Source of the DNA: Gemmatimonadota bacterium | GTDB lineage: Bacteria; Gemmatimonadota; Gemmatimonadetes; Gemmatimonadales; Gemmatimonadaceae | Length of the DNA stretch: 64,000 nucleotides | Direction: 5' to 3' | Assembly (NCBI GenBank): GCA_027622655.1 | Contig: JAQBYI010000009.1 | Span: 1 to 64,000 of the forward strand | Shown here: piece by piece, positions 34,480 through 43,612 of the stretch | Layout of the letters: every line of letters starts with the position of its first letter | Position numbering within the stretch: position 1 is the stretch's first letter | Translations under genes and position numbers: made by a program | Notes under the pieces: model-generated | The model's input: the letters and a program-made list of their open reading frames with translations, nothing else | What the model was told of the DNA's origin: nothing | Databases searched by the model: none

Positions 34480-35429
34480 ACGCGCTCAACCGGGCCGCAC
34501 GGCACTCTATTCGATTGGCGACGATCGGCGCGCTGGCTGCAGCCGTTTTGGCTGTCACGCCCGCGCGCATCGTTCAAGCTCAACCAACGGTCAGCGAATC
34601 GTCGTTGTTCGATTCGCTCGTTTTGGGGGCGCGTACGCTCGTTGAGGCGGCGCAGTTGCCACTCGGTTCGCCGTACCCGCCGCTCATCGTTCGGCACAGC
34701 GCGACGCTCGCCCGATTTGCCAGCGGTCGCGAAGGCATCTCGCTCGCCGCGGCCGCGCATTGGAAGCCGGAGCGGCACGCCTCCTCCGAGCGTGCCGCCA
34801 AGGTGGCCGCGCTCGATTCCCTGGTGGATCTCGTCAGCGAGTGCTGTTTAGCGGTAGCCGCTGTGCTCGAATCGACGACCGCTGATGTCGTGGCCGCGCG
34901 CGACCTCTTCGTCAGAGTAGGGGCCGATCAGCGGAGCCAATCGCAGGCTCTGCTGCTGGCCAACCTCAAGGAGTTCGAAAAGAAGTTCGGACCGACCGCA
35001 CCGAAACTGAACATCGTTGAAGTCGGGCTCAATTACGCTGCGCAGCGACTTGCCGCGTTTCGTCCCAACGCGCGCGGAGGTCCGAGTCCGCTCGAGTTGG
35101 TGGCCTCGTACGTACCTGACTATGTCGCCACGGTGGACGGCAATGCGCGCGTGGTCACCGCGGCAGAAATCGGCCTCAGGTACTACTTCGTTGGCGAGGG
35201 GTGGGGTCCGTTGGATGGCGGCGGCATGCTCAGGCCAGGGCACACGTCTCTTGGTCTGGCCGTGGCCGGAGCGAACGATGGCGCGTTGCAGTCGGTTTGG
35301 CGTGGCGAGCCGCGCTTTGGAGCGTTCGTGGCATGGGGGAACATCAAATTTGCCGTCGTTGGGCTGGGCGGTGATGCGCAGCGAATTCTGCTCTCGCGCC
35401 AGTTCCAGAAGATTCCCTGGGTTTTCTAG
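34476..35429 (+). CDS. Exported protein of unknown function
   Basis: The 317-residue protein has a signal peptide (about 1-35, ending near 'RIVQAQ'). I do not recognise a family. The first part is predicted helical; the last about 120 residues are glycine- and beta-rich and end 'QKIPWVF' with a terminal Phe, as in outer-membrane proteins, though it is too short for a full barrel. It is coupled by ATGA to the hydrolase gene, so it may be that enzyme's envelope partner. Confidence 0.6.
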   Translation: MNALNRAARHSIRLATIGALAAAVLAVTPARIVQAQPTVSESSLFDSLVLGARTLVEAAQLPLGSPYPPLIVRHSATLARFASGREGISLAAAAHWKPERHASSERAAKVAALDSLVDLVSECCLAVAAVLESTTADVVAARDLFVRVGADQRSQSQALLLANLKEFEKKFGPTAPKLNIVEVGLNYAAQRLAAFRPNARGGPSPLELVASYVPDYVATVDGNARVVTAAEIGLRYYFVGEGWGPLDGGGMLRPGHTSLGLAVAGANDGALQSVWRGEPRFGAFVAWGNIKFAVVGLGGDAQRILLSRQFQKIPWVF

Positions 35430-35474
35430 CAGCGGTACATCGCGGGCACTCCGATTCCGGGCTACGTTAGCTTG

Positions 35475-37406
35475 ATGGTAGTGCAGGACACTCCGCAGTA
35501 CGACCCCATCTTCCTCTCCTTCCAGCTTGCGCTGGCGGGGCGGTATTCGATTGACCGCGAACTCGGGCGCGGCGGAATAGGCATCGTGTACCTCGCGCGC
35601 GAGGTACACCTCGATCGGCCCGTGGCCATCAAGTTGCTCCCTCCCGACCGCGCCGCAGACGGCACCCTGAAAGAGCGGTTCCTGCGCGAGGCGCGTCTGG
35701 CCGCGAAGCTCTCACATCCGAACATCATTCCGATTCACGCCGTCGACGAAGTTGGTGAGTTCGTGTTCTATGTGATGGTGTATGTGGACGGTGAGACGCT
35801 GGCCGACCGGGTTCGCACGCGAGGTCCGTTGTCGGCGTCTGATGGTATCCGGGTGCTTCGTGAGGCGGCCTGGGCCCTTGCACACGCACATTCGCATGGC
35901 CTTGTGCATCGGGACGTGAAGCCGGACAATATTCTTCTCGAACATCGAACGGGTCGAGCGCTCGTCGCTGACTTTGGCATTGCCGCGGCGGCGGGCGCGA
36001 TCGCTGCCGACGGCGTGAGCGGCACACCAGAGTTCATGAGCCCGGAGCAGGCGCTGGGAAAGGAGCTCGATCCGCGAAGCGACATCTATGGACTGGGCGC
36101 CACGGCGTTCTACCTGTTTTCCGGACGACTCCCGTTCGAAGGGCGCACGGCGACTGAAGTTCTCGCAAAACACGTCACCGAAGCGGCGCCACCGCTCGGT
36201 TCGCTCGGGATATCGGTGCCGCGGAAGGTCGCGCTGATCATTGACCGTTGCCTGGCCAAGGAACCCGAGCATCGGCCGGCGAACGCTGACGCGCTAGCCG
36301 AACAGCTGGGCGTGGCGCTGGAGCAACGGCGGGAGCTGCCAGTCGCGTTGCGCGCATTCGTCAAGCGGAATGGGCGACTGGATGGCGGTCTTTCGCTGCT
36401 GTACCCCACAGCCCTCCTCGGTGCGTCCATCGGATTTTCGAATTTGTTCGGTGTCTGGGCCGGCTGGGCCCTGTTCGGAGCCGGGATGACACTGGCGCCA
36501 TTCTCGTATTTCGCGCACGCCGCGCGCCGGTTTTCTCTGCTGGGATTCGCGCACGACGATCTTGCTCCGGCCTTCAAGAGCGAGCTCGAGCAATCGCGCG
36601 AGGAACTGGCCGTGGAGCAGAGCCGCGAACCGTCGCGGCTGGAGAAAGTCCTGAAGAGCGTGGCGATTACCACGGTACCGATCGCCGGTCTGAGCCTGGT
36701 CGCATTGCTCGCCTTCCAGATCATCGACTCATCGCTACCTCGGGCGACGTACAGGTTGGTGGAGCGGATCCTCGTTACAACGTGGATCGCCATTGGACCG
36801 CTGGCGACCGTGTCATCTATCTGGTACGGAATGCTGGCTACGCGCCGCCGCGACATTGATACCGAGTTCTGGCACAAGATATGGATGGGGCGCATCGGCA
36901 AGTTTGCGTTCGCGGTCGCACGCAAGCTCATCGGCAACCGTACCGTTGGAAGCGCCATTACCCACCGCGCCACTGAGCTCTCGCTTGGCATGGCCGCAGA
37001 GCAGCTTTTCGATACGCTCCCCCGCGAAACGCGAAGTGCGCTCGGTGACCTTCCTGCGGTACTCAAGCGACTGCAGGCGGACGCGCAGACGCTTCGTCGC
37101 CACCACGACGCGCTGCAGGACGCACTCAACGACGCAGGCGACGCTTCCGCAGCGCCGGAATACGCAGATGTTCGATTGACTCGCGACGCGATCAAAGGCA
37201 AGCTTGGCGATGCCGTGGGCGCGCTCGAGACCATAAGGCTCAACCTCCTTCGGCTGCACGCGGGCTCAGGCACAGTCGAAGGACTCACAACCCACATTGG
37301 CCTCGCCGTCGAGGTGTCTGCCGAAGTTGACCGATTGCTCGCCGCAAAGGCCGAGGTCGAGCGCGGACTCGCATTCCCACGGACAATCGCGAGCACGCCC
37401 GCGTAG
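35475..37406 (+). CDS. Membrane Ser/Thr protein kinase
   Basis: The 643-residue protein starts at ATG 35475. The Hanks-type kinase domain covers about 25-290: 'GRGGIGIVYLA', 'VAIKLLPP', catalytic 'HRDVKPDNIL', 'VADFGIA', activation-segment 'GTPEFMSPEQ'. Beyond it are hydrophobic pairs near 315-355 and 400-450, then a soluble helical tail (about 490-640). Catalytic residues are intact. There are no PASTA or propeller sensor domains; the tail may be the sensory or oligomerisation part. The FHA protein at the left edge could be a reader of such kinases, but no link is shown here. Confidence 0.9.
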   Translation: MVVQDTPQYDPIFLSFQLALAGRYSIDRELGRGGIGIVYLAREVHLDRPVAIKLLPPDRAADGTLKERFLREARLAAKLSHPNIIPIHAVDEVGEFVFYVMVYVDGETLADRVRTRGPLSASDGIRVLREAAWALAHAHSHGLVHRDVKPDNILLEHRTGRALVADFGIAAAAGAIAADGVSGTPEFMSPEQALGKELDPRSDIYGLGATAFYLFSGRLPFEGRTATEVLAKHVTEAAPPLGSLGISVPRKVALIIDRCLAKEPEHRPANADALAEQLGVALEQRRELPVALRAFVKRNGRLDGGLSLLYPTALLGASIGFSNLFGVWAGWALFGAGMTLAPFSYFAHAARRFSLLGFAHDDLAPAFKSELEQSREELAVEQSREPSRLEKVLKSVAITTVPIAGLSLVALLAFQIIDSSLPRATYRLVERILVTTWIAIGPLATVSSIWYGMLATRRRDIDTEFWHKIWMGRIGKFAFAVARKLIGNRTVGSAITHRATELSLGMAAEQLFDTLPRETRSALGDLPAVLKRLQADAQTLRRHHDALQDALNDAGDASAAPEYADVRLTRDAIKGKLGDAVGALETIRLNLLRLHAGSGTVEGLTTHIGLAVEVSAEVDRLLAAKAEVERGLAFPRTIASTPA

Positions 37407-37449
37407 GAAGACGCCGGTCGCACCGCACACCTTCACCAACAACGACCCT

Positions 37450-38817
37450 ATGACACGCCGCCTCATTGCCATCGCCGCGCTGATTCTTTCCATCGCGCCT
37501 GCCGCGCGTTCCCAGTCGCTCGCTGACCAATATCGTGCCACTACTGATCGCATTGCGGCGGCCGCACTTTCCGACAGCGCGGCCTGGAACCGCATCGCCG
37601 AGCTCACCGAAAAGTTCGGCAGCCGCTTCAGTGGTTCGCAGAGCCTCGAACAAGCCATTGACTGGATCATCGATCAGATGAAGTCCGATGGCCTGAGCAA
37701 CGTGCGCGGTGAGCCCGTGATGGTGCCGCGCTGGATTCGAGGCGAGGAGTCGGCGAGCATGGTCGCGCCTCGCATGCAGGACCTGCCAATGCTCGGGCTT
37801 GGCGGGAGTATCGCGACGCCGGCCGGCGGAATCACAGCGGACGTAATGGTCGTGACGTCGTACGACGAGCTCACGAAACGCGCGGCCGAAGCACGGGGCA
37901 AGATCGTGCTGTTCAATGTTGCCTTCACCACCTACGGCGAAACCGTCCGCTATCGCGGCGGCGGCGCAGTAGCGGCCGCCAGGGTAGGCGCAGTGGCTTC
38001 GATGATTCGTTCAGTGACGCCGTATTCACAGCGCACGCCGCATACCGGCGGAATGGCATACGACTCGACGGTCACCAGGATTCCGCACTTCGCCATCACG
38101 CCCGAGGACGCCGACATGATTGCGCGTTTCATCGCGCGGGGCGAGAAGGTGCGCGTGCAGGTGAAGATGTCGGCGCATTTCCTTCCCGACTCGCCGTCGC
38201 GCAACGTGATGGGTGAACTCACGGGCCGGGAGCTTCCCGACGAAGTAGTGGTGATGGGTGGACACATTGACTCGTGGGACGTGGGCCGTGGCGCAATGGA
38301 TGACGCCGGCGGCGTCGTGGCGGCATGGGAAGCGCTGCGCATTCTCAAGCGGCTGGGCCTGCAGCCGCGCCGCACGATCCGCGTAGTCGGGTGGACCAAC
38401 GAAGAGAACGGAATGCGCGGCGGAAACGGATACCGCGATGCGCACCGCGCGGAGCTCGAGAATCACGTACTGGCGATGGAATCCGATGGCGGCGTGTTTC
38501 GTCCGCTTGGTTTCGGATTCACCGGGTCGGATGCCGGATTCGCCGTGGTGCAGCAGGTGGGCGCATTGATTGAGCGCGCGGTTCCGGGTTCGGGTGCGAT
38601 CACGAGGGGCGGCGGCGGTGCCGACATCGGGCCGATCATGGCGCTCGGCGTGCCCGGAATGGGATTGAACGTGGACGGAACGCGCTACTTCTGGTATCAC
38701 CACACCGACGCCGACACGGTGGACAAGCTCGATCCGAAAGAAGTCGCGCAGTGCGCTGCGGCAATGGCCATCATGGCGTACGTGGTGGCCGACATGCCGC
38801 AAAAGCTTCCGCGGTGA
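37450..38817 (+). CDS. Secreted M28-family zinc aminopeptidase
   Basis: The 455-residue product starts at ATG 37450 with a signal peptide 'RLIAIAALILSIAPAARSQ'. A PA-like inserted domain spans about 100-230. The M28 zinc motifs are 'GGHIDSWDVGRGAMDDAGG' (His and bridging Asp), 'TNEENGMRGG' (catalytic Glu pair) and a C-terminal 'YHHTDADTVD'. It resembles carboxypeptidase Q/PGCP-type enzymes. It is predicted to be periplasmic or extracellular and to release amino acids from peptides. Its stop overlaps the next gene's GTG start. Confidence 0.9.
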   Translation: MTRRLIAIAALILSIAPAARSQSLADQYRATTDRIAAAALSDSAAWNRIAELTEKFGSRFSGSQSLEQAIDWIIDQMKSDGLSNVRGEPVMVPRWIRGEESASMVAPRMQDLPMLGLGGSIATPAGGITADVMVVTSYDELTKRAAEARGKIVLFNVAFTTYGETVRYRGGGAVAAARVGAVASMIRSVTPYSQRTPHTGGMAYDSTVTRIPHFAITPEDADMIARFIARGEKVRVQVKMSAHFLPDSPSRNVMGELTGRELPDEVVVMGGHIDSWDVGRGAMDDAGGVVAAWEALRILKRLGLQPRRTIRVVGWTNEENGMRGGNGYRDAHRAELENHVLAMESDGGVFRPLGFGFTGSDAGFAVVQQVGALIERAVPGSGAITRGGGGADIGPIMALGVPGMGLNVDGTRYFWYHHTDADTVDKLDPKEVAQCAAAMAIMAYVVADMPQKLPR

Positions 38818-40136
38818 TTCGGCGCGCGGGGGCGATCGCGCTTGCGCTCGCCCTCGCACTTCCACCGCTTCGCGGCCAGACCGGCGAGCCGTTCGTTGTG
38901 CGGCCGTCGGCCACGCCGTGCCTTGTGGTGCGCAGCGCCCCGCGGTCGGACGCGGTGCCGCTCTCGTGCATCCTGGCCGGAACGGCGGTCAGCGCCGACT
39001 CCGCCGTGCCATTCTGGCGACGCATCCGGATGCCTGACGGGACGATCGGTTGGTCGGCCAAGAAGTTTCTCGGTGCACCTTCTGAAGCGGGGATTGCACC
39101 GCTGCCGGCGGCGGGCGGCGCAGCCGGACCGACTACCCCCGCCAGCATTCCGGACAGCGCGTGGCTCGAGATTCACGTCGTTGACGTCGGGCAGGGCGAC
39201 GGAATCTGGATCTCGACCTGGGACGACGGTGTGCCGGACAATGGCCGTTTCGAGGGCCGCAACATCGTGATCGACGGCGGGCCTGACGCCAGCGATCAGC
39301 GGAATGAGTTCCTCAAGTACATCCTCCCCCGCGCTCACGACGGCGCGGTAATCGACGCCCTCATCGTCACGCATCCACACAACGACCACTATCCCGGCGC
39401 GCGCGGTATCGTCGCGCACTTCGACGTTTGCGATTACTACGACCCGGACACACCCAACGGCCCTGACTTCGAGCGTTTCATGCACGAAGTCGGCGCCGCA
39501 ACGTGTCGCGGTGACCCCGTTCGGCTCCGTCGCGGGTTTCCCAACTTTGGCCGTCCCGACTGGGGGAGCGAACTGGGCGTGGACTTTCTCTGGAGCGGTC
39601 CGATCACGGCTGGCGCGCCGGGCATGGGATCGGGCGGCACGCGCATCAACAATGCGTCCGTCGTACTCAAGCTCACGTATGGAACGCAGAGCTTCCTCTT
39701 CACGGGCGATGCCGAGGGCAAAGAGAGAGCCGACGACCCCGAGCGCCCGCGCTACGCCGAGGCGTTGATGCTAGCAGATTCTGCCGTCGCGTCGAAGCTC
39801 AAGTCCACACTCATCAAGGTGGCGCACCACGGAAGCGAGACGTCGAGCACGACGCCGTTCATTCGGGCTGTGGACCCACGGTTTGTGATCGTGTCGTCGG
39901 GCCGACGCGCGTACAGCGGCACGTTTCTCCCTGACTCTGCGACGCTGCAACGGTATTGCGCGCACAACTCACAGATTCGGATCTATCGTACCGACCAGAA
40001 CGACGCTGCCGAAGGGCGAACAACCACAACCGACGCGGACGCCGATCACATCGTGATTCGTACGAACGGGACCGTGACTGTGGTCCAGGCCTACTCGGCG
40101 GGCCAGCCCTACGACCCGGTCGCCTGCGGGCCGTAG
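38814..40136 (+). CDS. Exported ComEC-like metallo-beta-lactamase-fold protein with SH3-like domain
   Basis: The 440-residue product starts from the GTG overlapping the peptidase stop (GTGA). A hydrophobic signal (AGAIALALALALPPLRGQ) precedes an SH3-like domain (about 30-90, 'RIRMPDGTIGWSAKKFLG'). The MBL domain has 'VVDVGQGDGIWIS', 'VTHPHNDHYPGA', 'FLFTGDAEGK' and 'VAHHGSETS', the signature of the soluble domain of ComEC/Rec2 without its channel. It is probably an extracellular hydrolase of nucleic acid or another phosphate ester. It is distinct from the Tat-exported MBL protein at 12 kb. Confidence 0.82.
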   Translation: MIRRAGAIALALALALPPLRGQTGEPFVVRPSATPCLVVRSAPRSDAVPLSCILAGTAVSADSAVPFWRRIRMPDGTIGWSAKKFLGAPSEAGIAPLPAAGGAAGPTTPASIPDSAWLEIHVVDVGQGDGIWISTWDDGVPDNGRFEGRNIVIDGGPDASDQRNEFLKYILPRAHDGAVIDALIVTHPHNDHYPGARGIVAHFDVCDYYDPDTPNGPDFERFMHEVGAATCRGDPVRLRRGFPNFGRPDWGSELGVDFLWSGPITAGAPGMGSGGTRINNASVVLKLTYGTQSFLFTGDAEGKERADDPERPRYAEALMLADSAVASKLKSTLIKVAHHGSETSSTTPFIRAVDPRFVIVSSGRRAYSGTFLPDSATLQRYCAHNSQIRIYRTDQNDAAEGRTTTTDADADHIVIRTNGTVTVVQAYSAGQPYDPVACGP

Positions 40137-40352
40137 GCGTGAGGAGTAACCGTGGTCGCTTAGGGCGCCGGAGCGGGGTTGTCGCCGAGGCGCGGGGAGC
40201 GAGGAGCTAGGTGCGCGTGGTGAGAGCGACCCGTAACTTTCCCGGTCGTTGAGCTGTATTGAACAGGAGAAACCGGGGCCGGGTACTGTGTGTCCAAACC
40301 TGACCGGACCCCCGGGCATCAACCGTCCAACTTTCGGAGTTATTTCGTGAAT

Positions 40353-42104
40353 ATGCGCATCATTCGGTCAGTCGCTGTACTGGCTATCATCATCGGCGCA
40401 GGCGACGCCGTGGCCCAGACTTCCGCAGACTGGTCTGTGCTGGAGCGTGCCCGCACCAACACGGCCAAGCCGACGTCCACAGCGATTTCCGTTGACGACC
40501 TCCGGTCGCGTCTCTTCATTTTCGCTGACGACTCGATGCGCGGTCGCGTGCTCGGTGACCGCGGCAACGTGATGGGTACGAACTACATCGCTGCGGAGCT
40601 CAAGCGACTTGGACTCGAGCCGGCCGGCGAGAACGGGACGTACTTCCAGACTGTCCCGATCGTGGAGCGTGCCTTCAACGAGGCGTCCGACGTGCGGGTG
40701 GGCGCCAGGAAGCTTGAGGCGTGGAAGGACTACTTGATGCGCGACCAGGGTGCCGGTCAGCGCTCGATCGACGGCGTGCAAACGGTGTACGGCGGAGTGT
40801 TTGGCGTTCAGTCGCAGATGATTTCGCCTGCGGCGGCCGCCGGAAAGGTCGTGATCGTTTCGACTCAGCCGGGTGAGAACGGAAGCGGCATTCAGGGACT
40901 TCCGAATCGCGGGCTGGTAGCCGCCTATTTCGAGCACGCGGCCGCCGTAATGGTCATCGGCGTCGAAGCGCTTCCGCCCGGCTCGATTGCCGCGTACAAG
41001 CGCCCGACGGGCGGCATGAAGCAGGACGACCCGACGCCGGTCGTGTCGTACTTCTATATCAATGCCGACGCGGCTCGCGCGGTGTTTGGCGGTGATTTCG
41101 CCGGGCTCGCGCCCGGCACGGTGGGAACGTCATTCACGGGCAATGCTGCGTTCAATGAAACGCACGCTCGCGATTTCCTGGACAATCCGGCGTACAACGT
41201 CGTGGGAATCATCCGCGGTTCGGATACGGCCTTGCGCAACGAATACGTCGCGATTGGAGCGCACAACGATCACGTCGGCACCGATCCGGAGCCGGCTGTA
41301 CACGATTCGACGTACGTGATCAATCATCTCTTTCGCAAGCAGGGCGCCGATGACGCACCGCCAAACCTCTCGGGCGGCGACGTCGCGCGCGTAAACGCGA
41401 TACTCGCCGACATCCGCAGGAAGACGGGCGGCGCCTCGGCGCGGATTGACTCTGTTTACAACGGAGCGGACGACGACGCTTCCGGTTCGATGAGCGTGCT
41501 CGAGATGGCAGAGTATTTCGCGGGTCAACAGGTGAAGCCGAAGCGCTCTATGCTCTTCATCTGGCACGTAGGCGAGGAAGCGGGGCTGTTCGGGTCAGAG
41601 TGGTTCACCGACCATCCAACGGTTCCGCGCGAGTCCATCGTCGCTCAACTGAACATGGACATGGTCGGCCGCGGCGACGCGAGCGACATCACTGGCGTGA
41701 CCAAGGAAGGCGCTCAGATCAGCGGTAGCGACAGCTACGTGCAGCTGATCGGTTCGCGCCGGCTCTCGACCGAACTCGGCGACCTGGTGGAGAAGGTCAA
41801 CACGACGAAGATGCACAAGATGGCGCTCGACTACTCGCTCGACGCCGACGGCCATCCGCAAAACATCTATTGCCGCAGCGATCACTATTCGTACGCACGG
41901 TACGGCATCCCGGTGGTGTTCTTCACGACCGGTGGTCATGCAGACTACCACCAGCTCACCGACGAGCCGCAGTACATCAACTATCCGCACATGCAGAAAG
42001 TCGCGAATTTCGTGAGGGACGTCGCGATTGAAGCGGCCAACCTCGACCATCGTCCGATGGTAGACAAGCCGAAGCCCGATCCCAAGGGCGCATGCCGCCA
42101 GTAG
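40353..42104 (+). CDS. Secreted M28-family peptidase with PA-like domain, paralogue 1
   Basis: The 583-residue product starts at ATG 40353 with signal 'IIRSVAVLAIIIGAGDAVAQ'. After 'LRSRLFIFADDSMRGR' and a PA-like region come 'AIGAHNDHVG', 'NGADDDASGSM', 'HVGEEAGLFGSEWF', 'NMDMVGRGD' and 'YHQLTDEPQYINY', covering all M28 zinc and catalytic positions. It is closely related in layout to the 51.8-kb gene, sharing strings such as 'IFADDSM' and 'YFQ...P'. It is probably an envelope aminopeptidase. A 216-bp gap with no evident gene precedes it. Confidence 0.9.
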   Translation: MRIIRSVAVLAIIIGAGDAVAQTSADWSVLERARTNTAKPTSTAISVDDLRSRLFIFADDSMRGRVLGDRGNVMGTNYIAAELKRLGLEPAGENGTYFQTVPIVERAFNEASDVRVGARKLEAWKDYLMRDQGAGQRSIDGVQTVYGGVFGVQSQMISPAAAAGKVVIVSTQPGENGSGIQGLPNRGLVAAYFEHAAAVMVIGVEALPPGSIAAYKRPTGGMKQDDPTPVVSYFYINADAARAVFGGDFAGLAPGTVGTSFTGNAAFNETHARDFLDNPAYNVVGIIRGSDTALRNEYVAIGAHNDHVGTDPEPAVHDSTYVINHLFRKQGADDAPPNLSGGDVARVNAILADIRRKTGGASARIDSVYNGADDDASGSMSVLEMAEYFAGQQVKPKRSMLFIWHVGEEAGLFGSEWFTDHPTVPRESIVAQLNMDMVGRGDASDITGVTKEGAQISGSDSYVQLIGSRRLSTELGDLVEKVNTTKMHKMALDYSLDADGHPQNIYCRSDHYSYARYGIPVVFFTTGGHADYHQLTDEPQYINYPHMQKVANFVRDVAIEAANLDHRPMVDKPKPDPKGACRQ

Positions 42105-42141
42105 TCTGCGGATAGTTCCTCCCACCGGGCCGATCGCGCGC

Positions 42142-43134
42142 GTGCGGGCGACGTGGTGTGCAGTTGCGCTGGGCGTGGTTTGCCTGGCGACAGGGCCGGC
42201 AGCCGCTCAACGGCCGACGGCCCTGCGCGTTGGCGCAGACAACGACGCGTTCAACTTCTGGCTCCCTCCATGGGAACGCACTGATCACGAATACACGAGC
42301 GGGGTGCGCGGCAGCGTCGACTACGACGGCCCCTCGCCTGTTCTCAGGCGACTATTGTCGTCGGTTGGTGCAGCCTGCGCACCCTCAGAGTGCGCGCAGC
42401 ATTCATTCACGCTCGGTCAGGCCATTTTCACCGGTTTCGCGGCCGATACGTCCGGGCCTGCAGGTGCCACGGCGGGCGCCGGGGCGAGGTCGCTGGCTGC
42501 GCGTCCCAATGCCGGTTGGCTCTACGTGCAGGCGAGTGAGCGTGATTCCGTAGCGTCTGTGGCAACAGAGTACTCGATCGCGATCGGTATCGTCGGGCCG
42601 CCCGCGCTCGGTGAGGCAATGCAGCAATTCTTCCATTCATTCGGCCGTGAGTTTCAGCGCCCGGTGGATTGGAGTCGCCAACTCCCGTTCGAACCCGGAT
42701 TTGTCGCCCGGTATACGCGCACGTCGTATGCTCGAGCGTGGGTGGACGACGGAACGTGGCGAGCCGTTCCATATACGTCACTCGGCGGCGCAGTCGGCAC
42801 GATTCTCACCGAAGCGGCGGCCGGTGCAGGGGTGCAAGCGAGCGTGCGGATTCCGGGGTCCGAAAAGCGCTGGTATGTACCCTTTGTCGATGTCACTGCA
42901 AATGGTCGCGCCCGCGGGGTCATTCGCGACGAGTTTCTCGACGGCGCGCTTTTTCGAGCGAGCGAGCGCGTCAAGCGGAAACCGTTCGTCTTCGAGAGGA
43001 CGTTTGCGGTCGCGTTGACCTGGCAGCAGCTCACGCTTGGATATCGCGTGAATCACACCGGCCGCCAATACACCACGCAGAGTCAGGCCACGAACTGGAG
43101 TTCGCTGACGGCCGAGTGGCGACTGAGTCGGTAG
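42142..43134 (+). CDS. LpxR-like outer-membrane lipid A deacylase
   Basis: The 330-residue product starts at a GTG, followed by signal 'ALGVVCLATGPAAA'. The N-terminal 'RVGADNDAFNFW', then 'TDHEYTSGVR' and 'QFFHSFGREFQRPVDWSRQL', match the LpxR/DUF2219 barrel family, whose catalytic Asn, Asp, Thr and His lie in these segments. LpxR removes the 3'-acyloxyacyl group from lipid A. Presence of this gene implies a lipid A-bearing outer membrane. The C-terminus 'SLTAEWRLSR' is a barrel strand. Activity is inferred. Confidence 0.8.
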   Translation: MRATWCAVALGVVCLATGPAAAQRPTALRVGADNDAFNFWLPPWERTDHEYTSGVRGSVDYDGPSPVLRRLLSSVGAACAPSECAQHSFTLGQAIFTGFAADTSGPAGATAGAGARSLAARPNAGWLYVQASERDSVASVATEYSIAIGIVGPPALGEAMQQFFHSFGREFQRPVDWSRQLPFEPGFVARYTRTSYARAWVDDGTWRAVPYTSLGGAVGTILTEAAAGAGVQASVRIPGSEKRWYVPFVDVTANGRARGVIRDEFLDGALFRASERVKRKPFVFERTFAVALTWQQLTLGYRVNHTGRQYTTQSQATNWSSLTAEWRLSR

Positions 43135-43220
43135 GTCCAGCCACAGCCCATCGCAGGGCCATAGTTCTCGGAATGAATCGCATCGCACTCTCGGCGTGCG
43201 CGCTTCAGGTACTACTGCGC

Positions 43221-43478
43221 AACCGCGGAGATTCACGGAGTGCGGTGCGGAGATTCGCGGAAACGACAGGAACAACAACGCAGGGAATTGGGGAACGGCT
43301 GTTCAGGTGCGCCGCAGTGGTCGCGGATTATTGAGTCAGTGCCGGGTTCGGTCGTGGATGCTGTTGTGCTTGCCGTTGTTCCCGTTGTTCCTGTTGTTCC
43401 TGTTGTTCCTGTTGTTCCTGTTGTTCCTGTGTCCGTGGTGTTTCCGACGTTCGTCCGCGAATCTCCGCGGTTCGGCAG
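43221..43478. repeat. Inverted-repeat-bounded non-coding element, second copy
   Basis: The left end, 43221-43262, carries two direct copies of the CCGCGGAGATTCGCGGA-like core. The right end, 43452-43478, carries its reverse complement continuing 'ggttcggcag'. The same core in the same inverted arrangement bounds the element at 7378-7538. The interior differs and contains a minisatellite. I see no transposase and no clear target duplication. Confidence 0.65.
43375..43428 (+). repeat. Six-copy 9-bp minisatellite (gttgttcct)
   Basis: Six tandem units of gttgttcc(t/c) lie inside the 43.2-43.5 kb element. Frames through it give Val-Val-Pro or similar repeats, which I do not consider coding. Confidence 0.85.
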
Positions 43479-43502
43479 TAGGACCGTCCCTGTTCCGACG
43501 CT

Positions 43503-43571
43503 GGCGACGCCAGGCGACGCCAGTCGACGCCAGTCGACGCCAGTCGACGCCAATCGACGCCAGTCGACGCG
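43503..43571 (+). repeat. 10-bp tandem repeats with GTCGAC palindromes
   Basis: Six full units of cgacgccag(t/g), from 43505, plus a partial unit end 42 bp before the DUF1028 start. Successive units create GTCGAC palindromes every 10 bp, one helical turn, so the sites lie on one face of the DNA. Confidence 0.85.
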
Positions 43572-43612
43572 CGCCGGGGGATAGATTGGCCAAGCCCCGA
43601 TGAGGAGATCCG

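Noticed and set aside
43505-43570. Possible CRISPR array
   Set aside because: Units are 10 bp with no spacers, which is a tandem repeat and not a CRISPR array.
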